Both the position numbers and the translations under genes were made by a program. A stretch of DNA of 64,000 bases. Source: Hallella multisaccharivorax DSM 17128 (GTDB lineage: Bacteria; Bacteroidota; Bacteroidia; Bacteroidales; Bacteroidaceae). This document shows, piece after piece, positions 18,061 to 26,280 of this stretch. Position 1 is the first letter of the stretch, and every line of letters begins with the position of its first letter. The notes beneath the pieces are model-generated. The model saw nothing but the letters and a program-made list of their open reading frames with translations. It did not search any database and was not told the origin of the DNA. The stretch is from positions 3,114,422-3,178,421 of the forward strand of contig NZ_GL945017.1 of the NCBI RefSeq assembly GCF_000218235.1. Reading direction: 5' to 3'.

Positions 18061-18409
18061 TTAGCGAGACGCGATTACTCTCCTTTGGCGTCTGTCAGGA
18101 TTTTCAATAATGCCTTCGACCATCACCACCGAGTCTCGCCACTCCATACTGAAGGATTTAATGCCCGGCCTATATTTCGACAGTCTGAATCTTTCCCTGC
18201 TCAGTTTCTTTATATACAATACAAGACCTCCGTCTTCTGCAGAAAGCAGCTTAACTGTATCTTTTTTTCCGATTGACGAAGATGAATATATCACCGAATC
18301 TTAGTGACCGCTGGTTGACCACAATACCACTAAGAGTGTTCATCCCTTTTCTCATGTCTGTCGCGCCAGGACAAAGATAGTAGCGCATCGTGTCATTAAG
18401 GCAGAACAT
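18061..18409 (-). pseudogene. IS66 accessory protein TnpB, frameshifted at a run of seven A
   Basis: The minus strand from 18409 reads MFCLNDTMRYYLCPGATDMRKG and GDIFIFVNRKK, then runs out of frame. The other frame supplies DTVKLLSAEDGGLVLYIKKL and WRDSVVMVEGIIENPDRR, both typical of TnpB of IS66 elements. The two halves join at a seven-T run on the plus strand (18262-18268). One A fewer restores the protein. TnpB starts 14 bp inside the 3' end of the upstream orf, the usual IS66 overlap. The large transposase gene tnpC, which should follow, has been cut off by the IS30 element. Confidence 0.75.
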
Positions 18410-18788
18410 GATCAAGAACTTTATTGATGATACCCACAGCTATTTTGCATGAGTCTCCATTAAAGTGGAAGCTCACATTGTCGGGCAACATCATTGTTAT
18501 GCCTTCAGAGTATGAGGTCCCCTGGGAAGAAGAAGTGGTAATGTTTGTCATCTTCTGAGTCTTCTCCTCCGTGTCCTTTACCTCTATCGGTATCATTCTT
18601 TTCTCCGGCGGGACTGGATCACTCACCGTTGATCTGTCAGTCAGGCCAAACTGACTGCGCCAATGATAATAACTGGTCTTACTGAATCCTTCCTGAGCAT
18701 AGAAGTCTTTTACCGTCAAATCACTTAGTTGCTGACAGCGATGAATTTCCAGAAAAGTGGATTTCGACATCCTGTAATACTTGTCCAT
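18396..18788 (-). CDS. IS66-type OrfA (TnpA) helix-turn-helix accessory protein
   Basis: A 130-residue protein beginning MDKYYRMSKSTFLEIHRC. It has a short helix-turn-helix (TVKDFYAQEGFSKTSYYHWR) and a poorly conserved Ser/Thr-rich C-terminal half, the pattern of the first small ORF of IS66 elements. The gene overlaps tnpB by 14 bp and has its own good promoter upstream at 18816-18845. Because tnpC is missing, the element cannot transpose on its own. Confidence 0.7.
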   Translation of the reverse strand: MDKYYRMSKSTFLEIHRCQQLSDLTVKDFYAQEGFSKTSYYHWRSQFGLTDRSTVSDPVPPEKRMIPIEVKDTEEKTQKMTNITTSSSQGTSYSEGITMMLPDNVSFHFNGDSCKIAVGIINKVLDHVLP

Positions 18789-18815
18789 ACTATCTATGAT
18801 TTAGAATTATGGTTG

Positions 18816-18845
18816 CAAAGATATTGCAGGCTTGTCAGATCACAA
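18816..18845 (-). promoter_or_regulatory. Promoter for IS66 orfA
   Basis: On the minus strand a TTG (18845-18843) is followed after exactly 19 bases by TATCTTTG (18823-18816), a perfect Bacteroidota promoter pattern. It lies about 30 bp before the orfA start. Confidence 0.7.
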
Positions 18846-18867
18846 GTGTAGACTTCCTCGGGTGCTT

Positions 18868-19020
18868 ATCATGTTTCTGTATGTCAGACCCAGTGTTTGC
18901 TTCCGGCTTCTTTCAGATTCCATGTCGCCACGGACACCCTTGCCTTTGTCTATAACCTTCTCACTATAAGGGTAGCTTGGAACTTATAACCGTTAGAATA
19001 TACCCATGCTGGGTGAACAC
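18868..19020 (-). mobile_element. Group II intron 5' fragment (domain I), non-coding
   Basis: Read on the minus strand from 19020, this matches the 5' part of the group II intron at 38570. Shared blocks include TCTAACGG, AAAGGCAAGGG, TGGAATCTGAAAGAAGCCGG, GCAAACA and ACAGAAAC, in the same order and spacing. The first hairpin is preserved by compensating changes (ACCC-AGCA-TGGGT here, CTC-GGCA-TGAG there). The fragment begins 3 nt behind the stem of the ilvC terminator and is cut by the IS66 element. No maturase remains. Confidence 0.8.
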
Positions 19021-19023
19021 GAT

Positions 19024-19063
19024 AAGAAGCCCTTCCTCCAATTATGTAGAAGAAGGGCTTCTT
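19024..19063 (-). terminator. Intrinsic terminator downstream of ilvC
   Basis: Arms AAGAAGCCCTTC (19024-19035) and GAAGGGCTTCTT (19052-19063) form a perfect 12-bp stem with a 16-nt loop. The T tract is weak on the minus strand because the group II intron fragment begins 3 nt later. Confidence 0.75.
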
Positions 19064-19084
19064 TGGTAAGTTTGTATTCAAATA

Positions 19085-19108
19085 CTATTCTACCTCAAAG
19101 TAGAATAG
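19085..19108 (-). other. Second hairpin just behind the ilvC stop codon
   Basis: CTATTCTAC and GTAGAATAG form a perfect 9-bp stem with a 6-nt loop, 11 bp behind ilvC. It is AT-rich and has no T run, so it could protect the 3' end or pause transcription rather than terminate it. Confidence 0.4.
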
Positions 19109-19118
19109 AAATGATCAA

Positions 19119-20162
19119 TTAATTATTCTCTGGACGCAGTTTGCGAACTGTTTCGCCGGCACGCCACATTTCCATGTCATGCATTTCTTTCAGCTCGGCA
19201 TTCAGTTTCTCACGATAATCAGGCTGTGAGTTCTTGTCGATAGATATCTGAGCCTCGTTGCCGCTTTCCACTGATGCGTAAAGCCATTCCATGACGGGTA
19301 GACAAGCTGCCTTGAATCGTGGGCGCCAGTCGAGAGCGCCACGCTGAGCCGTAGTGGAGCAGTTGGCATACATCCAGTCCATACCCTTATCGCCGAACAA
19401 GGGAGCAAGGCTCTGTGTGAGCTCTTCAACAGTTTCATTGAATGCCTCTGAAGGTGAATGTCCATGTTCACGAAGCACATCATATTGAGCTTCAAACAAG
19501 CCCTCAATGGCACCCATCAGCGAGCCGCGCTCACCTGTGAGATCGGACGTAGCCTCTTTGTTGAATGTTGTCTCAAACAGGTAACCTGAGCCAATGCCGA
19601 CTCCCATAGCCAGTGTTTTTTCCTTGGCTGTGCCTGTAGCATCTTGGTACACTGCATAGCTGGAGTTGATGCCACGACCCTCCAGGAACAGCGTGCGCAG
19701 AGACGTGCCTGAGCCCTTAGGTGCTACCATGATCACATCGATGTCCTTGGGAGGAACAACACCGGTACGGTCATTCCAGTTGATGGCAAAACCGTGGCTG
19801 TAATAGAGAGCTTTACCCTTGGTAAGGAAAGGCTTGATCTTTGGCCACTGTGCGATCTGGCCGGCATCAGAAAGCAACATGGCAATGATGGAGCCTTTCT
19901 CTGCAGCCTCTTCGATGGAGAACAGTGTCTTGCCAGGAACCCAGCCATCAGCTACGGCTTTGTCGTAGCTACGGCCTTTGCGCTGACCAACAATGACATT
20001 GAATCCGTTATCGCGAAGATTGCCAGCCTGGCCCGGCCCCTGAATACCATAGCCAATGACTGCAATCGTTTCCTTTTTCAATACCTCACGAGCTTTCTCT
20101 AATGTGAACTCCTCTCTTGTGACGATGTTCTCTTCTACGCCACCAAAATTCATTTTCGGCAT
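19119..20162 (-). CDS. ilvC: Ketol-acid reductoisomerase
   Basis: Converts acetolactate or acetohydroxybutyrate to the dihydroxy acid with NADPH and Mg, the second step of valine and isoleucine synthesis. The Rossmann motif GYGIQGPGQAGNLRDNGF is near residue 37 and is followed by VGQRKG, which contacts the NADPH phosphate. The C-terminal helical domain includes DLTGERGSLMGAIEG, with metal-binding Asp and Glu. Length (347) is normal for the Bacteroidota form. The gene is last in the ilvDBN-thioesterase-ilvC cluster, 112 bp behind the thioesterase gene, and is followed by two hairpins. Confidence 0.97.
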   Translation of the reverse strand: MPKMNFGGVEENIVTREEFTLEKAREVLKKETIAVIGYGIQGPGQAGNLRDNGFNVIVGQRKGRSYDKAVADGWVPGKTLFSIEEAAEKGSIIAMLLSDAGQIAQWPKIKPFLTKGKALYYSHGFAINWNDRTGVVPPKDIDVIMVAPKGSGTSLRTLFLEGRGINSSYAVYQDATGTAKEKTLAMGVGIGSGYLFETTFNKEATSDLTGERGSLMGAIEGLFEAQYDVLREHGHSPSEAFNETVEELTQSLAPLFGDKGMDWMYANCSTTAQRGALDWRPRFKAACLPVMEWLYASVESGNEAQISIDKNSQPDYREKLNAELKEMHDMEMWRAGETVRKLRPENN

Positions 20163-20274
20163 AACAAAAATACTTTTAATATAACGTGTTAACTCTATTC
20201 CTTATTATTGTTGTTGTATTATTCTTAACGGGTGCAAAGGTAATAGTTTTGTATTTAACAAGCAAATTTTTCTT

Positions 20275-21045
20275 TCAATCTTTTACAAATTTAACCTTAC
20301 ACCTTACAATCTCTATCTCTTTATCTTCTTCTCGAACTATTCTTACAACAAATTCGTCGGCTTCCACTTCTTTCTTAAAAAGTAATAATTGGTCACCCGC
20401 ATGAGCCTCAGCGATATATGCGATGTCAATCCTTCTTAATTGATGGGTTCTATAATAAACGAGGCTGAATAGGTCGAGTATGTGGTCTATATATCTCACA
20501 GAATTGACGTGACCGTTAATATCTACATCATTATAATGGGTGTCGACCTTTCTGGCGAATGGCATGTCATGGCCTATTACCACTCTTGATGGTGCGACAA
20601 TGGGGCAAGACTCCTCACTCTCAATGTAGTTGAGGATTATTCCGTTTTTTATGGAGAGGATATCGGTTGGCTGCCGTGTATTGGTGTCGATCATTGCCCA
20701 GATGCTCTTTCCGTAGGCATAGGCCTTTTGACCATCAGGGCTGGTAACGGTAAAGTTTCGGCTTGTGAAAAACTTTTTGGCGGCTTCCACCCATGTCTTC
20801 ACGGCTACCTTATCGTATGCAAAGGGCATTTCAAGAATTTCGATGGCAAAGCGTGAAAGTACCCACGTTTTGTGACTGACGTTCAGCTCTGCCACTCCAT
20901 ACCCCCGCTCGGTGCTATGATAGTCAGCGGCATTGAGCATCCCATTACCAAGATGACCGGGGAAGAGTCGATTAGTAAAATCGCAGTGGAACGGCTCTAT
21001 CTGAAAATCGTAGCGACCGACTCTTGGCAATTGGCTATTCTCCAT
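20275..21045 (-). CDS. Acyl-ACP thioesterase
   Basis: A 257-residue double hot-dog protein of the FatA/FatB-like acyl-ACP thioesterase family, which releases fatty acids from acyl carrier protein. The start MENSQLPRVGRYDF (21045) overlaps the 3' end of ilvN by 11 bp, pointing to coupled translation; the longer frame from 21168 only runs through ilvN. The first hot-dog half carries WVLSRFAIEI and the second VDTHYNDVDINGHVNS, the usual catalytic Asn/His region. Its place between ilvN and ilvC is unexpected for the pathway, but I recall the same order in other Bacteroidales. It may serve branched (iso/anteiso) acyl chains, whose primers come from this pathway; that is inference. Confidence 0.85.
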   Translation of the reverse strand: MENSQLPRVGRYDFQIEPFHCDFTNRLFPGHLGNGMLNAADYHSTERGYGVAELNVSHKTWVLSRFAIEILEMPFAYDKVAVKTWVEAAKKFFTSRNFTVTSPDGQKAYAYGKSIWAMIDTNTRQPTDILSIKNGIILNYIESEESCPIVAPSRVVIGHDMPFARKVDTHYNDVDINGHVNSVRYIDHILDLFSLVYYRTHQLRRIDIAYIAEAHAGDQLLLFKKEVEADEFVVRIVREEDKEIEIVRCKVKFVKD

Positions 21046-21565
21046 GCTCCTCAAGATATTTGTTAATGGGCTCCTCCAAGCTTCTTGTAACGGCAATACG
21101 TCCCGAACGGGTATATTGCAATAGACAATTATAGCTATTGAGCTTTGAGTAGAGGTCGGCGATATCATCTGTTAATCCCGCAAGCAGTACGGTTGCATAG
21201 GTAGGATTAACCTCCATCATGCGGGCATTATGTCTTCGAATGGTGCGGGAGACCTCGGGATTGTCGAGAAGCACAGGTGTTGAAATTTTATAGAGTGCCA
21301 CTTCGTGGATGAAGATCTCATCATCGGTATAGAAATCCGCTTTGATGACATTGATTTTCTTTTCTATTTGTTTTTTGATCTTCAGAATCTGGTCGGGGTC
21401 ACTCCAGCATGTAATCGTATACTTATGTATGCCTTCAATACTGGACGCCGACACGTTTAAGCTTTCTATATTCACTTGGCGGCGAGTGAAAACACTGGTG
21501 ATCTCGTTCAAGATACCTGCAACGTTTTCACTGTAAACCAATAATGTATAAAAGTTGTTTTCCAT
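21035..21565 (-). CDS. ilvN: Acetolactate synthase small (regulatory) subunit
   Basis: A 176-residue regulatory partner of IlvB. The N-terminal ACT domain (YTLLVYSENVAGILNEITSV, ending about residue 75) normally binds valine for feedback inhibition, and the C-terminal half is the ALS small-subunit domain. It begins 27 bp behind ilvB and overlaps the thioesterase gene at its 3' end, so all are cotranscribed. Length is typical. Confidence 0.94.
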   Translation of the reverse strand: MENNFYTLLVYSENVAGILNEITSVFTRRQVNIESLNVSASSIEGIHKYTITCWSDPDQILKIKKQIEKKINVIKADFYTDDEIFIHEVALYKISTPVLLDNPEVSRTIRRHNARMMEVNPTYATVLLAGLTDDIADLYSKLNSYNCLLQYTRSGRIAVTRSLEEPINKYLEEHGE

Positions 21566-21592
21566 TGATTATTGCAATTTAACCACTCAACC

Positions 21593-23356
21593 TTAAATGT
21601 CGAGATGCAACTGCATCTCATCTACTGAACTACCTGGAGTCACCATTGGTGTGACATTTTCCTCTTCCTTTACGGCACATTCAAGAATGAATGGCCCCTC
21701 TGTTGTGACCATCCTTTCTACTTTCTCCTTTAGATCCTCACGATTGACGATTACATCGTAATTGATACCGTAGCCTTCCGCTATTTTTTCATAGAGGGGG
21801 TTGAGCATATAAGTGAATGAGCGCCGGTGATTATACATCAGATCCTGCCATTGACGCACATTCCCCAAGTAATGGTTATTCAAAAGAATAATTTTTACGG
21901 GTGCTTGTTGCTCCATAATGGTGCCTAATTCCTCAATGCACATTTGGAAACTTCCATCTCCTGTGAAAAGTACGACAGTTCGATCTGGCGCACCGAATGT
22001 AGCGCCAATAGCAGCCGGCAGACCAAAGCCCATTGTGCCAAAGCCACCACTACTGACGACGCTGTGCTCTTTCTTAAACTTGAAATAACGGCAAGAGAAC
22101 ATCTGATGAAGTCCGACATCATTGCACATCACGGCTTCTCCATGGGTTGCCTCGGCTACGGCATTGATGACCTCACCCATGAGCAGGGGACCTTCCTTCG
22201 GGCGGACTGAGGGATCAATGACTTCACGCTTTTCTTCCTCGTAGAGAGGCTTAAAGGAGTCTATCCATCTCTTATGGTCGTTTGGTCGAAGTAAAGCTGT
22301 AATTTTGCTCAGACTATCTTTACAGTCACCAATTACGGCGACATCCGTTTTTACATTCTTGTCAATCTCCGCGGGGTCAATGTCGAGATGAATGATTTTA
22401 GCCTGTTTGGCATACTTGTCGAGACGGCCTGTGACGCGGTCAGAAAAGCGCATGCCGATGGCAATAAGTACATCACATTCCTGTTGTTTAATATTAGGAG
22501 CATAATTGCCGTGCATACCAAGCATACCCATATTGAGTGGGTGATCAGAAGGCAGTGCGGAAAGTCCCAACAGCGTGCGGGCGGCAGGGATGTCTGCTTT
22601 TTCCAAAAAGGTCAAGAGCTCTTCCTGAGCTTTGCCAATCTCCACGCCATGTCCCACTAACGCAAAGGGCTTCTTAGAATGATTGATAAGCTCTGCTGCA
22701 ACCTTCACAGCATCATCATTGACTTTTGGATAAGGGTTGTAAGATCGGACCGCATCGGCTTTCCCAGGCATCCATCTTGCTTTACCCACTTGTGCATTAC
22801 GTGGAAAATCAAGTACTACAGGCCCCGGCCTACCGCTTTTTGCAATATAAAATGCTCTGTTGACAGCCCATGCCACATCCTCAGGACGCCGAATTTGATA
22901 ACTCCATTTCGTGATAGGTTGCGCCATATCCACAAGGTCAACCTCTTGAAAAGCATCTGTACCAAGAGCCTTCACTCCGACTTGTCCTGCAATGACAACG
23001 ATAGGTATCGAATCCATCATGGCATCGGCAACTCCTGTCAATGTGTTCGTTGCTCCAGGACCAGAGGTTACGATAGCCACACCAACTTCACCGCTCACGC
23101 GTGCATAGCCTTCAGCGGCATGCGCGGCTCCTTGCTCGTGTCTTACCAGCACGTGTGTAAACCATGGGTCTTTCTTGTGGGTATAGGTATAAAGTGCATC
23201 ATAAACTGGCATAATAGCACCTCCTGGATACCCAAAGACAGTTTTCACGTTTTCTTGGTAGAGGGCGCGCATTAGGATCTCTGCTCCGCTGACCTCTTCT
23301 CCGATTTTGACGCCTGCCCATGGTGCTAAGGGTTCATTCGTATTTCTTTTCTGCAT
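21593..23356 (-). CDS. ilvB: Acetolactate synthase large (catalytic) subunit
   Basis: A 587-residue thiamine diphosphate enzyme that condenses pyruvate with pyruvate or 2-oxobutyrate. GYPGGAIMPVYDAL near residue 40 starts the pyrimidine-binding domain with the catalytic Glu in the following HEQGAAHAAEGYAR. The central FAD/DHS domain follows. The diphosphate motif GDGSFQMCIEEL with downstream NNHYLGNVRQWQ binds Mg-ThDP. It lies 13 bp behind ilvD. All key residues appear intact. Confidence 0.96.
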   Translation of the reverse strand: MQKRNTNEPLAPWAGVKIGEEVSGAEILMRALYQENVKTVFGYPGGAIMPVYDALYTYTHKKDPWFTHVLVRHEQGAAHAAEGYARVSGEVGVAIVTSGPGATNTLTGVADAMMDSIPIVVIAGQVGVKALGTDAFQEVDLVDMAQPITKWSYQIRRPEDVAWAVNRAFYIAKSGRPGPVVLDFPRNAQVGKARWMPGKADAVRSYNPYPKVNDDAVKVAAELINHSKKPFALVGHGVEIGKAQEELLTFLEKADIPAARTLLGLSALPSDHPLNMGMLGMHGNYAPNIKQQECDVLIAIGMRFSDRVTGRLDKYAKQAKIIHLDIDPAEIDKNVKTDVAVIGDCKDSLSKITALLRPNDHKRWIDSFKPLYEEEKREVIDPSVRPKEGPLLMGEVINAVAEATHGEAVMCNDVGLHQMFSCRYFKFKKEHSVVSSGGFGTMGFGLPAAIGATFGAPDRTVVLFTGDGSFQMCIEELGTIMEQQAPVKIILLNNHYLGNVRQWQDLMYNHRRSFTYMLNPLYEKIAEGYGINYDVIVNREDLKEKVERMVTTEGPFILECAVKEEENVTPMVTPGSSVDEMQLHLDI

Positions 23357-23369
23357 GGTTTTCTTTTCT

Positions 23370-25172
23370 TCAGTCTATTAATCTTACGCCACCTTTATCA
23401 GCAGAACTGACACTTTGTGCATAGGCGCGCAAAGCCTTGCTAACAACTCTATTACGCTTCAGCGGTTGCTGAGGTCGCGCAGCAAGTTCTTCTTCCGACA
23501 GTTTCACATTGATGGAGCGGCTGGGTATATCAATCACAATGATATCGCCATCTTTGATCTTACCGATATTTCCACCTGCTGCAGCTTCTGGTGAGATATG
23601 TCCAATGCTCAGTCCACTTGTACCGCCTGAGAAACGCCCATCGGTGATCAGTGCACACTCCTTACCAAGGTGACGGCTTTTTATATAAGAGGTAGGGTAG
23701 AGCATCTCCTGCATTCCAGGACCGCCTTTAGGACCTTCATGTGTAATGACAACGCAGTCACCACTGTTTACTTTTCCTCCGAGAATACCGTCACACGCGT
23801 CTTCCTGGGAGTCGAACACAACAGCCGGTCCTTCGAAATGCCAAAGCTCGGATGCAACTCCGGCCGTCTTGACAACACATCCATTATGAGCAATGTTTCC
23901 AAACAGCACAGCCAGTCCTCCATCCTTGGTGTATGCATGTTCAAGGTCGCGAATACAACCGCTCTTCCGATCGGTGTCAAGACTTTCCCATTGTTCATTT
24001 TGAGACCCCATCTCTGTTGAAAAGCGACGGCCTGGAGCACTGTGGTAAATGCGGGATGCCTCGGGGTCGATGGACTTCCCCGTGATGTCGAATTGTCGCA
24101 TCTCTTCTTCCAGAGTAGTGCCATCCACTCTCTTCACCGATCCATCTATGAGTCCACCCTTATTGAGCTCATTCAAGATGCCAAGGATACCACCTGCGCG
24201 ATTGCATTCCTGGACACTGTATTTCTGAGTGTTAGGAGCCAACTTACAAATGCAAGGCACCTTACGGCTCAAAGTATCAATATCACTCATTTTGAAATCG
24301 ACGCCGCCTTCCTGAGCGACAGCAATTAAGTGGAGGACTGTATTGGTACTACCACCCATAGCAATATCGAGGGTCATTGCATTGAGGAAAGCTTCACGGG
24401 TTGCAATGTTGCGTGGCAATACGCTTTCGTCACCATCTTTGTAATAGGCAAAAGCGTTTTTCACAATCTGTCTTGCAGCATCTTTGAATAGCTGGATCCG
24501 GTTCTTGTGTGTTGCCAGAATGGTGCCATTCCCCGGGAGAGCGAGGCCTATGGCCTCTGTAAGCGAATTCATGGAGTTTGCTGTGAACATCCCTGAACAG
24601 CAGCCACAGCCAGGACAAGCGGTTTGTTCAATTCGTTCCAAGTCGTCATCGCTGACAGTCTTATCGGCTCCGGCTATCATTGCTGTGATAAGGTCTGCGT
24701 TTTCTCCTTTCCATCGACCGGCTTCCATAGGACCTCCAGAGCAGAAAATGGTTGGAATATTCAGGCGCATGCTTGCCATAAGCATACCAGGTGTAACCTT
24801 GTCGCAATTGGAGATGCAAATCATGGCATCTGCCTTATGCGCATTTACCATATATTCAACCGAGTCGGCAATGATGTCGCGGGAGGGTAATGAATAGAGC
24901 ATTCCGTCATGCCCCATTGCAATGCCGTCGTCAACCGCTATCGTATTGAATTCTGCTGCATAGCATCCCATTGACTCGATTTCCTTTTTCACGATTTGCC
25001 CTATTCCGTGCAAATGAGTGTGGCCCGGAACAAATTGAGTGAAACTGTTAACAATTGCTATAATAGGCTTTCCGAACTGTTCATGCTTCATACCGGCAGC
25101 GACCCAAAGGGCTCGAGCCCCCGCCATCCGGCGTCCTTCCGTGCATATGGCACTTCTCAATTGGTGCTTCAT
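23370..25172 (-). CDS. ilvD: Dihydroxy-acid dehydratase
   Basis: A 600-residue iron-sulfur enzyme that dehydrates the dihydroxy acids to the branched 2-oxo acids. Cluster motifs [12 protein letters not shown] and [16 protein letters not shown] are present, with [10 protein letters not shown] towards the C-terminus. It is the first gene of the minus-strand ilv operon and has a textbook promoter 30 bp upstream, with a leader too short for an attenuator. Length is slightly above the common 560-570 but usual for this branch. Confidence 0.96.
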   Translation of the reverse strand: MKHQLRSAICTEGRRMAGARALWVAAGMKHEQFGKPIIAIVNSFTQFVPGHTHLHGIGQIVKKEIESMGCYAAEFNTIAVDDGIAMGHDGMLYSLPSRDIIADSVEYMVNAHKADAMICISNCDKVTPGMLMASMRLNIPTIFCSGGPMEAGRWKGENADLITAMIAGADKTVSDDDLERIEQTACPGCGCCSGMFTANSMNSLTEAIGLALPGNGTILATHKNRIQLFKDAARQIVKNAFAYYKDGDESVLPRNIATREAFLNAMTLDIAMGGSTNTVLHLIAVAQEGGVDFKMSDIDTLSRKVPCICKLAPNTQKYSVQECNRAGGILGILNELNKGGLIDGSVKRVDGTTLEEEMRQFDITGKSIDPEASRIYHSAPGRRFSTEMGSQNEQWESLDTDRKSGCIRDLEHAYTKDGGLAVLFGNIAHNGCVVKTAGVASELWHFEGPAVVFDSQEDACDGILGGKVNSGDCVVITHEGPKGGPGMQEMLYPTSYIKSRHLGKECALITDGRFSGGTSGLSIGHISPEAAAGGNIGKIKDGDIIVIDIPSRSINVKLSEEELAARPQQPLKRNRVVSKALRAYAQSVSSADKGGVRLID

Positions 25173-25201
25173 GATTGATGTGTATGTTATAATTTTAAAT
25201 G

Positions 25202-25231
25202 CAAAGATACATACTTTTATTCAGTTTGCAA
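25202..25231 (-). promoter_or_regulatory. Promoter of the ilv operon
   Basis: On the minus strand TTG (25231-25229), 19 bases, then TATCTTTG (25209-25202), an exact match to the Bacteroidota housekeeping pattern. The leader to the ilvD ATG is only about 20-25 nt. Confidence 0.8.
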
Positions 25232-25302
25232 GTAATTAATGGAATATATTTTGAAATTATTGTTGTCCGCTAAATTAGAATTGATGAATTCGAAAGAAAA
25301 AA

Positions 25303-25333
25303 ATCCCGCCAGTCTATAACAGACTAACGGGAT
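25303..25333 (-). terminator. Intrinsic terminator downstream of folD
   Basis: ATCCCG pairs with CGGGAT, and inside them AGTCT pairs with AGACT, with a 5-nt loop. On the minus strand the hairpin is followed by TTTTTTTC. It lies 29 bp behind the folD stop codon. Confidence 0.85.
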
Positions 25334-25361
25334 ATTAAGTATATCTTTCTTTATGGGTTGA

Positions 25362-26246
25362 TTACCTGTAGAACTCGTGTTTTGCCGCAGCGAGTGTATT
25401 TTTCATCAGTGAACAAATGGTCATGGGTCCAACACCACCAGGTACTGGCGTAATAAATGAGCATTTTGGCGCAACTTCATCAAACTTCACATCTCCATTG
25501 AGTCTCCACCCGCGCTGACGTGTCGCGTCTGTTACTCGTGTTGTTCCCACGTCGATGATGGCAGCTCCATCTTTCACCATGTCGGCAGTCACAAAATCTG
25601 GTTGTCCGATGGCTGCAATAATGATATCAGCTTCGCGACATTCTTGCTTTAAGGTCTTGGAATGAGAATGGCAAATGGTAACAGTAGCGTCTCCGTATTG
25701 TTTTTGCATCATGAGCTGTGCCATAGGTTTGCCCACAATATTGCTTCTCCCCAGAATAACGCATTTTTTGCCGGAGGTCTCAATCTGGTAATGCTGAAGA
25801 AGTGTGAGGATTCCTAATGGCGTAGCAGAGATAAAGCAGGGCAGTCCGATGGCCATTCGTCCAACATTGATAGGATGAAAACCATCAACGTCTTTTTTAT
25901 AGTCAATAGCCATGATGATTTTCTGCTCGTCTATATGTTTAGGAAGGGGAAGCTGAACGATAAAGCCATCAATGTTGTGGTCTTTATTAAGTCGGCCCAC
26001 GCAGCTGAGAAGCTCGTTTTCGCTGACGTTGTCCTCATACCGAATAAGTGTTGACAGAAATTCACATTGTTCGCAAGCGATGACTTTATTTTTTACATAA
26101 GTCTCGGATCCACCGTCATGTCCGACAAGCACTGCTGCAAGGTGGGGCCGTTTTCTACCGGCATCGATCATCTCTTTCACCTCTTGGGCTATCTGCTGCT
26201 TGATTGCAGTTGCAGTTGCCTTTCCGTTTATCAGTTGATAGCTCAT
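25362..26246 (-). CDS. folD: Bifunctional methylenetetrahydrofolate dehydrogenase/cyclohydrolase
   Basis: A 294-residue folate enzyme interconverting 5,10-methylene- and 10-formyl-tetrahydrofolate with NADP. Signatures seen are SETYVKNK with the catalytic Lys near residue 56, the Rossmann segment [14 protein letters not shown], and the C-terminal PGGVGPMT. It lies 34 bp behind ffh on the same strand and is closed by a clear terminator, so ffh-folD is probably one transcript. Confidence 0.96.
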   Translation of the reverse strand: MSYQLINGKATATAIKQQIAQEVKEMIDAGRKRPHLAAVLVGHDGGSETYVKNKVIACEQCEFLSTLIRYEDNVSENELLSCVGRLNKDHNIDGFIVQLPLPKHIDEQKIIMAIDYKKDVDGFHPINVGRMAIGLPCFISATPLGILTLLQHYQIETSGKKCVILGRSNIVGKPMAQLMMQKQYGDATVTICHSHSKTLKQECREADIIIAAIGQPDFVTADMVKDGAAIIDVGTTRVTDATRQRGWRLNGDVKFDEVAPKCSFITPVPGGVGPMTICSLMKNTLAAAKHEFYR

Positions 26247-26280
26247 ACTACATTCTAACTACTATCGTCATTTATGCCCT

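Larger units (their letters stand above)
18039..18867 (-). mobile_element. IS66-family element, truncated
   Basis: The element runs from the junction with IS30 (18038/18039) to about 18867, where the sequence TAAGCACCCGAGGAAG on the minus strand resembles the GTAAGC-type ends of IS66 elements. It holds orfA and the frameshifted tnpB. Only the first few codons that could be tnpC remain before the IS30 end. Beyond 18867 the sequence switches to group II intron, so IS66 appears to have landed in an intron. Confidence 0.6.

Noticed and set aside
25173..25361. Branched-chain amino acid attenuator before ilvD
   Set aside because: The promoter leaves only about 20-25 nt of leader, too short for a leader peptide with hairpins.
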